Below the pieces are notes generated by a model. The model did not search any database, was not told where the DNA came from, and was given only the letters and a program-made list of their open reading frames with translations. 48,832 nt of DNA from Pseudomonas sp. (GTDB lineage Bacteria; Pseudomonadota; Gammaproteobacteria; Pseudomonadales; Pseudomonadaceae): NCBI GenBank assembly GCA_016763285.1, contig JAESUC010000087.1, positions 1-48,832 of the forward strand, written 5' to 3'. Shown here piece by piece: positions 44,161-48,832 of this stretch; position 1 is the stretch's first letter; the number at the start of each line of letters is the position of its first letter. A program made the position numbers and the translations under genes.

Positions 44161-45452
44161 GGTGTGGTCCCTTCCAGAAAATTCAGCATGCGTGCGGTGA
44201 CGTCGTGATGCCGCAGATTGCCGCCATGGCCGCCACGGGGGTAGAGGAAGGCGCGCTCGCCAAAGGTCTCGGCCAGGTAATGGTAGTCATCCCGCGTCAG
44301 GATGAAATCGTCGGCATTGGTCAATACGGCCATGCGCGGATTGTTCTCGATGTGCTCGTCAATGCTTTTCAGGCTGGTCTCGTAGGCCATGTCTTCGAGG
44401 GTCCCTTCTGCGTTGCGACTGTGCCAGTCGGGCCACAGCTGGTTGCGCACATAGCAGCCAAAATCACAGAACAGGGCGCGGCGCAGATAGGGCGTCAGTG
44501 AGGTGCTGACGGTCACCTTCTGCCTGGTCGGAGCGTAACGGCCCTGACCATTGATCAGATCAGCCATGAAATTCAGGTCGGCAGCGGCAAAACGAAACAC
44601 CGCGCCTACCAGCATGGCCATTTCGGCATCAGAGAGTGCTTCCTCCGAGGTCTGGATGCCCGCGAACAAAGTGTCCTCGATATCGGTGTCGCCTCGCAGG
44701 GCAAAGTAGCGTGAGAGTTTGTCGAAAATATGCTCGTAGAAGCTCTCGGTGCTGTCGACACCGGGCACATCGGTATGCGACAGAGCGTCCAGCCTTCTTA
44801 TCGAGTTGTACAAGTTGACGGGCGGGTTGAGCATCAGCACACGGGTAAAGTTGAACTGCCCGAGGTGCTCGTCCAGCTCACTGACGAAAGCGGCGTTCAT
44901 TGCGCCGAGGCTGAAGCCCACCATGCGAAATTCGGTTGCTTCCAGACCGGTCTTGTTGCGAGCGTGCTCCAGGGCGACCGACATTGCGGTATGCAGGTCG
45001 CGCGCGTCGCGGCGGCCCAGGCCCGGTAGGCCACTGGTCGAGGCTGCAGCGATGAAGTCGTAATTGGTCGGGGAGGACATCACGATCACATGCATGCCGG
45101 CCTGCCAGAACAGGGCCTTGAGATAGTCCAGACGTGCGCTGTCATAGCTGGAGCCGCTGCCCGCAATCAGAAAGACCAGGGGCGCGGGGTCGTCATGCCA
45201 GGCCACCCGGAAGCCCATCTTGGTGTAGAAGTCGAACGCCGGCGGCAGCTTGCGGTCGGGCAGTACCCGCACACGCAAGTCCTCCTGCTGGATGTTCGGC
45301 TCAGCGGGCACCACCGCCTGCAGCGGCTCCGGTGTACCGCCTATTGTCGAGAGAAAGGCGTTGATATCGGGATAGCTGAAATCGTCGGCGTGTGCCGCTG
45401 ATGCCAGAAAGGCAAGAGCGCTGAATAACAGGGGCAGAATAAGGCGGGGCAT
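44157..45452 (-). CDS. Periplasmic alpha/beta hydrolase-like protein, mlaA partner
   Basis: 431-aa secreted protein with signal MPRLILPLLFSALAFLASAAHA. The pattern LVFLIAGSGSSYDSAR (oxyanion region), MVGFSLGAMNAAF (nucleophile elbow with Ser), AVLTNADDFIL (acid) and YPRGGHGGNLRH (His) fits an alpha/beta hydrolase. The substrate is unknown. The gene overlaps mlaA by four bases (ATGA), so the two products are made together and may act in the same envelope-lipid process. The ribosome site is weak (GGAATAG). Confidence 0.8.
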   Translation of the reverse strand: MPRLILPLLFSALAFLASAAHADDFSYPDINAFLSTIGGTPEPLQAVVPAEPNIQQEDLRVRVLPDRKLPPAFDFYTKMGFRVAWHDDPAPLVFLIAGSGSSYDSARLDYLKALFWQAGMHVIVMSSPTNYDFIAAASTSGLPGLGRRDARDLHTAMSVALEHARNKTGLEATEFRMVGFSLGAMNAAFVSELDEHLGQFNFTRVLMLNPPVNLYNSIRRLDALSHTDVPGVDSTESFYEHIFDKLSRYFALRGDTDIEDTLFAGIQTSEEALSDAEMAMLVGAVFRFAAADLNFMADLINGQGRYAPTRQKVTVSTSLTPYLRRALFCDFGCYVRNQLWPDWHSRNAEGTLEDMAYETSLKSIDEHIENNPRMAVLTNADDFILTRDDYHYLAETFGERAFLYPRGGHGGNLRHHDVTARMLNFLEGTTP

Positions 45453-45550
45453 TTAGCTATTCCATAGCGGGTTCACATCTAATACCCAAAATACGCCAAA
45501 AAGTTCCCTATTGCCCGGGGTAATCCCGGGTTTTACGCTCCCAGACCGAC

Positions 45551-45769
45551 TCAGGCGCGTATCGTGGAACGGAAGCGTTCCGGTAACCGGGCTCCCCCAC
45601 GGCGCTCGATGCGCTTCCAGATCTTTTCGTGGAAGTGAAAGGCGACCGTGTTGACCGCAGGCTCTACCAGGGCAACCGCACCGCCGAGCAGAAGGCTGCC
45701 TGTCATGGCATAGACGACCGCAAAGGCGATCGAAAAATGCATTACCGCGAACGTGGCTGTCTTGATCAT
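45551..45769 (-). CDS. DUF2061 family small membrane protein
   Basis: 72-aa protein with two membrane segments: ATFAVMHFSIAFAVVYAMTG (after MIKT) and SLLLGGAVALVEPAVNTVAF. It then has the conserved FHFHEKIWKRIERR tail, the DUF2061 signature. Start ATG 45769 with a GGGGTG site just upstream; ATG 45781 is less likely. Function unknown. A perfect GGGAAT-C-ATTCCC palindrome lies 24 bases before the start. Confidence 0.82.
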   Translation of the reverse strand: MIKTATFAVMHFSIAFAVVYAMTGSLLLGGAVALVEPAVNTVAFHFHEKIWKRIERRGGARLPERFRSTIRA

Positions 45770-45792
45770 GGTGCACCCCAAAGTCTGTTAAT

Positions 45793-45805
45793 GGGAATCA
45801 TTCCC
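45793..45805. promoter_or_regulatory. GGGAATCATTCCC palindrome upstream of the DUF2061 gene
   Basis: Perfect 6-1-6 inverted repeat in the 5' region of the DUF2061 gene. The size suits an operator for a dimeric repressor, but no known box is matched. Confidence 0.35.
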
Positions 45806-45881
45806 GTATGAACAGAGAGTAGGTGCGATCGCTCTGAAAACAAAACAGATTTAACTGATGGGGCTCATTGGCTGAGCTAAT

Positions 45882-45911
45882 CGATCGCTGCGCGAGAGGC
45901 GGCAGCGATCG
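45882..45911 (-). terminator. Hairpin downstream of the PA3496-family gene
   Basis: CGATCGCTGC / GCAGCGATCG, a ten-base perfect stem with a ten-base loop, placed 13 bases after the stop of the minus-strand gene at 45925. No clear U-run follows, so termination efficiency is uncertain. Confidence 0.45.
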
Positions 45912-45924
45912 GATAGCAGGGGTG

Positions 45925-46107
45925 TCAGTCTTCGAAGTCGAAGTCCAGCAGTTGCTTCTGCAGACGTCGCTCTTCCAGGTAATTGTCGATCAGACGGCGT
46001 TTGGTGAGGCTGGCTTTGGAATTACTCGCCGAATCGGTATCGGGGGTATCGTCCTCTTCCACGAAATCGTCGTCGTCCAGTTCTATCTCGGTTTTTGCTT
46101 TGGCCAT
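45925..46107 (-). CDS. PA3496-family putative envelope integrity protein
   Basis: 60-aa acidic protein starting MAKAKTEIELDDDDFVEEDD and ending in the conserved helix region TKRRLIDNYLEERRLQKQL. It matches the PA3496 type in sequence pattern, size and location beside nth. Its exact role is unknown. It is separated from nth by 111 bases that hold a TTATAA (46144-46149), a candidate -10 for its own promoter. Confidence 0.85.
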   Translation of the reverse strand: MAKAKTEIELDDDDFVEEDDTPDTDSASNSKASLTKRRLIDNYLEERRLQKQLLDFDFED

Positions 46108-46218
46108 GACTCAACTCCACGGTGATGATGCCATTTGCGCACCTTATAACGGCAGATTGAGTCCAGCGGAAATAGAATTTTTCAATCACAGGCGGGTCAT
46201 TGAGCGAAGCCTGCCATG

Positions 46219-46851
46219 TCAGGAAGTCTTCAGGGGGTACTCGCACAGATCCTCGATCCGGCAACTGCCGCACTGCGGGCTTCGCGCCTTGCAGACGTAC
46301 CTGCCATGGAGGATCAGCCAGTGATGCGCATCGACCAGAAATTCCTTTGGCACATGTTTCATCAGCCGGTCCTCGACCTCACGCACGTTCTTGCCCCTGG
46401 CTATTCCGGTACGGTTACTGACCCGAAAGATGTGCGTGTCAACGGCCATCGCGGCGTGACCGAAAGCGGTATTGAGCACCACGTTGGCGGTCTTGCGGCC
46501 TACACCGGGGAGGGCTTCCAGTGCTTCGCGGTTATCCGGCACGACGCTGCCGTGCTGTTCGATCAGCAGGCGGCAGGTCTCGATTACGTTTCGCGCCTTG
46601 CTGTTGAACAGGCCGATGGTCTTGATGTACTCGGAAAGGCCTTCGACGCCGAGGTTGTAGATGGCTTCGGGTGTATTGGCCACGGGAAACAGCTTGTCGG
46701 TGGCCTTGTTTACGCCCACGTCGGTGGCCTGCGCCGAGAGGATCACGGCGATCAGCAGCTCGAACGGGTTGCTGTAGTTCAGCTCGGTGGTCGGCGTGGG
46801 ATTGTCCTCGCGCAGGCGCTGGAAAATCTCGAGCCTTTTCTGCTTGTTCAT
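46219..46851 (-). CDS. nth: Endonuclease III
   Basis: 210-aa base-excision repair glycosylase/AP lyase for oxidised pyrimidines. The helix-hairpin-helix LPGVGRKTANVV carries catalytic Lys120, and Asp138 in MAVDTHIFRV completes the site. The C-terminal [4Fe-4S] loop is CKARSPQCGSCRIEDLC. The numbering equals the E. coli enzyme. It lies six bases after rnfE, so it belongs to the rnf transcript, as in other gammaproteobacteria. Confidence 0.97.
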   Translation of the reverse strand: MNKQKRLEIFQRLREDNPTPTTELNYSNPFELLIAVILSAQATDVGVNKATDKLFPVANTPEAIYNLGVEGLSEYIKTIGLFNSKARNVIETCRLLIEQHGSVVPDNREALEALPGVGRKTANVVLNTAFGHAAMAVDTHIFRVSNRTGIARGKNVREVEDRLMKHVPKEFLVDAHHWLILHGRYVCKARSPQCGSCRIEDLCEYPLKTS

Positions 46852-46857
46852 CGGCTG

Positions 46858-47571
46858 TCAGTTCACCGCGCCAGTTACACGCACACGCTTGCCACCGGTG
46901 GCCGGCTTGGCCGCTCTGGCGGCGGCCCGCTCCTTGACGATACCGTCGATCACGTTCTTGAGCGCAATCAGCAGCCCCATGAACAGGAAGGCGCCTGGCG
47001 GCAGAATCACGAACAGCACGTCCTTGTAATTGGGGAACACCACGATGCGCCAGTCAGCGGCAATCGGGCCGAGCAGCAGATCCATACCGGCGAATAGTGT
47101 GCCGTAGCCCACCAGCTCGCGCAGCATGCCGAGCACTACCAGCACCAGGGCAAAGCCCAGGCCCATCATGAAACCGTCCACCACCGAGGGCAGAACCGGG
47201 TGCTTGGACGCATAGGCATCCGCGCGGCCCAGAATCGCGCAATTGGTCACGATCAGCGGAATGAAGATGCCCAGAATCAGAAATAGTTCGTAGGTATAGG
47301 CCTGCATCAGCAGCTCGATGCAGGTGGTCAGTGCGGCGATGATCATGACGAACGCGGGCAGGCGCACGGCATCGGTGACAGCACTGCGGATGATGGATAC
47401 CGCCAGGTTGGAGCCCACCAGCACCAGTATGGTCGCTATACCCAGGCCCAGACCGTTCACGGCGGTACTGCTGACCCCGAGCAACGGGCACAGGCCGAGC
47501 AGTTGGACCAGACCCGGGTTGTTATGCCAGAGGCCCTGCGCGGTGATCTCGGAGAGTTTGGTGCTAGCCAT
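46858..47571 (-). CDS. rnfE: Rnf/Rsx electron transport complex subunit E
   Basis: 237-aa polytopic membrane subunit of the ion-coupled ferredoxin:NAD oxidoreductase complex, called Rsx in SoxR-regulating bacteria. About six helices. Conserved [18 protein letters not shown] and [20 protein letters not shown], the latter with the Cys that coordinates the intramembrane Fe-S centre. Start ATG 47571 ([10 protein letters not shown]) with AGAGGAG upstream; it overlaps rnfG by eight bases. The longer frame from 47685 is inside rnfG. Confidence 0.94.
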   Translation of the reverse strand: MASTKLSEITAQGLWHNNPGLVQLLGLCPLLGVSSTAVNGLGLGIATILVLVGSNLAVSIIRSAVTDAVRLPAFVMIIAALTTCIELLMQAYTYELFLILGIFIPLIVTNCAILGRADAYASKHPVLPSVVDGFMMGLGFALVLVVLGMLRELVGYGTLFAGMDLLLGPIAADWRIVVFPNYKDVLFVILPPGAFLFMGLLIALKNVIDGIVKERAAARAAKPATGGKRVRVTGAVN

Positions 47572-48217
47572 TGGCAGGCTCCTCTTGCGGTAGTTGCAGC
47601 AGCATGGCGCGGTTCTCTTCAAAGTACTGCAGGGCGCGATACACCGCCTGCACCACGGCCCGCGGGGTAATGGTCGCGCCGACAAACTGGTCGAAGGCGC
47701 CGCCGTCCTTGCGCACGGCCCAGTTCTCCGGTGCCGGCATGGTCAGGCTGGTGCCATTGAATTCCAGAATCCAGTCGCTCTTGGCCAGCTCGACCTTGTC
47801 GCCCAGGCCCGGTGTTTCGCGATGGCTGGTTACCCGCACACCGGCTATTTCGCCATTGGCGTGAATGCCCACCAGCAGATCGATACGGCCGCTGTAGCCG
47901 TCAGGGGCCACCACCGGCAGGATCACCGCGACGATCTCGCCATCTTCCCGGCCCCGATAGGCTTCGGTAGGGGCCGGCAGGCTGAGCAGTTCGCTGTTGC
48001 TGACCGTGAAGGTGTCGTTCAGCAGATTGTTGTCGTGTTGATCCTCGGGCAGGATCTGCGTCAGGGCGCTCATCTGTACGCGGCGTTTTTCCTCGGCGAT
48101 GCGTTCGGCTGTGCCCTGCTGTGTCACGGCGATCAGGCCCACCGTGAACATGGCGAAAACGCCCAGAATGACGCTGTTGCGGAAGACCGAACTACCGGTG
48201 GTAAGCGGGTTTTGCAT
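47564..48217 (-). CDS. rnfG: Rnf/Rsx electron transport complex subunit G
   Basis: 217-aa membrane-anchored flavoprotein with one N-terminal helix ([17 protein letters not shown]) and a periplasmic FMN-binding domain. The covalent FMN attachment motif is [14 protein letters not shown] (Thr in S/GAT[I/T]). The segment [17 protein letters not shown] is also typical. It lies two bases downstream of the rnfD stop and overlaps rnfE. Confidence 0.94.
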   Translation of the reverse strand: MQNPLTTGSSVFRNSVILGVFAMFTVGLIAVTQQGTAERIAEEKRRVQMSALTQILPEDQHDNNLLNDTFTVSNSELLSLPAPTEAYRGREDGEIVAVILPVVAPDGYSGRIDLLVGIHANGEIAGVRVTSHRETPGLGDKVELAKSDWILEFNGTSLTMPAPENWAVRKDGGAFDQFVGATITPRAVVQAVYRALQYFEENRAMLLQLPQEEPANG

Positions 48218-48219
48218 GA

Positions 48220-48832
48220 TCAGTCCACCTTGCCCATGCCGCGCTCGGCCTTGCGATGGCCGTAGGTGCGCGGAGTGGTGTAGTAGTCGATGGTGGGTGC
48301 GGCCAGGTTCATCAGCAGCACGGCGAAGGCCACCGCGTCAGGGTAGCCGCCCCATGCCCGGATGCAGTACACCAGAATGCCCACGCCGATACCGAATACC
48401 AGGCGGCCCTGCTTGCTGGTCGCCCCCGAGACCGGGTCGGTGACGATGAAGAACGCGCCCAGCATCGCCGCACCGCTGAACAGATGGAATATCGGCGAGC
48501 CATTGGAGCCCGAGCCGGAGCCACCCCAGAACAGCAGGCTCATGACAAAAAGCGCGCCCAGCATGCCCACCGGCGCATGCCAGGTGAAGATCTTCTTGTA
48601 GATCAGAAAGACGCCGCCCGCGAGAAACGCCAGGTTGACCCATTCCCACACATTGCCACCAAAGGCGCCGAACACCGGCTGCTGGGCGGCCAGCTCCGGT
48701 ATCGTCAGGCTGTCGTTGTTCTTCAGGATGTCCAGCGGCGTGGCGGCGGTCCAGCCGTCCACGGCCTGGGTGCCGATGGAGAAAACCCGCTGCAGGGAGT
48801 CAAGCAGGCCCAGGGTCGCCTGCACATCCGGC
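48220..48832 (-). CDS. rnfD: Rnf/Rsx electron transport complex subunit D (partial, 5' end off window)
   Basis: C-terminal 204 residues of the membrane subunit RnfD; the first part of the gene lies beyond the window edge. Family markers: TAATPLDILK, FHLFSGAAMLGAFFIVTDPVSGATSKQGR (covalent FMN Thr in GAT) and GYPDAVAFAVLLMNLAAP. The complete protein is about 350 residues, so the ATG visible at 48825 is internal. Confidence 0.94.
   Translation of the reverse strand, partial: PDVQATLGLLDSLQRVFSIGTQAVDGWTAATPLDILKNNDSLTIPELAAQQPVFGAFGGNVWEWVNLAFLAGGVFLIYKKIFTWHAPVGMLGALFVMSLLFWGGSGSGSNGSPIFHLFSGAAMLGAFFIVTDPVSGATSKQGRLVFGIGVGILVYCIRAWGGYPDAVAFAVLLMNLAAPTIDYYTTPRTYGHRKAERGMGKVD

Noticed and set aside
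45517..45533. CCCGGGGTAATCCCGGG followed by TTTTA as a terminator
   Set aside because: The T-run is on the plus strand, where no gene ends. On the minus strand, which carries the genes, no U-run follows the hairpin.

Overview
This is chromosomal DNA of a GC-rich gammaproteobacterium, almost certainly Pseudomonadaceae. The evidence is a set of gene orders known from Pseudomonas: rnt-pyrC (minus) divergent from motY-argG-gloA, and rnfD-rnfG-rnfE-nth followed by a PA3496-family gene. HtpG (634 aa), the MotY type and the promoter sequences also fit. The genus cannot be fixed from the sequence alone. No rRNA, tRNA, CRISPR array, phage or insertion sequence was seen.

Layout. 1-2176: sucCD (succinyl-CoA synthetase) with a textbook terminator. 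2276-3025: DUF599 membrane protein. 3143-4100: three small lipoprotein genes on the minus strand. 4251-6206: two translationally coupled hotdog thioesterases and an unknown membrane protein with a possible Sm-like C-terminus. 6217-8289: htpG with a near-consensus sigma32 promoter and a terminator. 8396-13468: secreted dienelactone hydrolase-like protein, then an RND adaptor/pump pair. 13757-17575: permease, a repeat cluster, an Atm1-type ABC exporter and an NTF2-like protein.

17705-25999 is the most unusual part. It is a signalling operon with a 28-codon leader ORF whose stop overlaps the GTG start of a 1619-aa membrane histidine kinase (six PAS, one GAF). A single-domain response regulator follows, then a REC-PAS-PAS-LOV-GGDEF-EAL protein. 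The last PAS of that protein carries the complete flavin-binding and photoactive-cysteine signature of a LOV blue-light sensor. The operon therefore looks like a multi-input, light-responsive c-di-GMP switch.

26022-31081 (minus) is a nitrate assimilation operon: NirB-like FAD oxidoreductase, NasA, CobA. Its control region holds an NtrC-type dyad, a sigma54 promoter and a transcribed leader with a hexaloop hairpin followed by an intrinsic terminator, matching ANTAR/NasT-type antitermination. 31082-35166 (minus) is a TAXI-type TRAP transporter: binding protein, a fused permease and a UspA protein, with a strong hairpin between the binding-protein and permease genes. 35372-39917: rnt, pyrC, motY (with a consensus FliA promoter), argG and gloA. 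39937-42996: a possible NIT-domain protein convergent with dgt, a glutaredoxin-like protein and a YcgN cysteine-cluster protein. 43402-45452 (minus): periplasmic hydrolase and mlaA. 45551-46851 (minus): DUF2061, the PA3496-family protein and nth. 46858 to the window end (minus): rnfE, rnfG and the truncated rnfD.

Three intergenic clusters (15107-15320, 39406-39493, 43002-43398) share a heptanucleotide repeat family with two recurring spacer modules. This is a dispersed modular repeat with no obvious gene.
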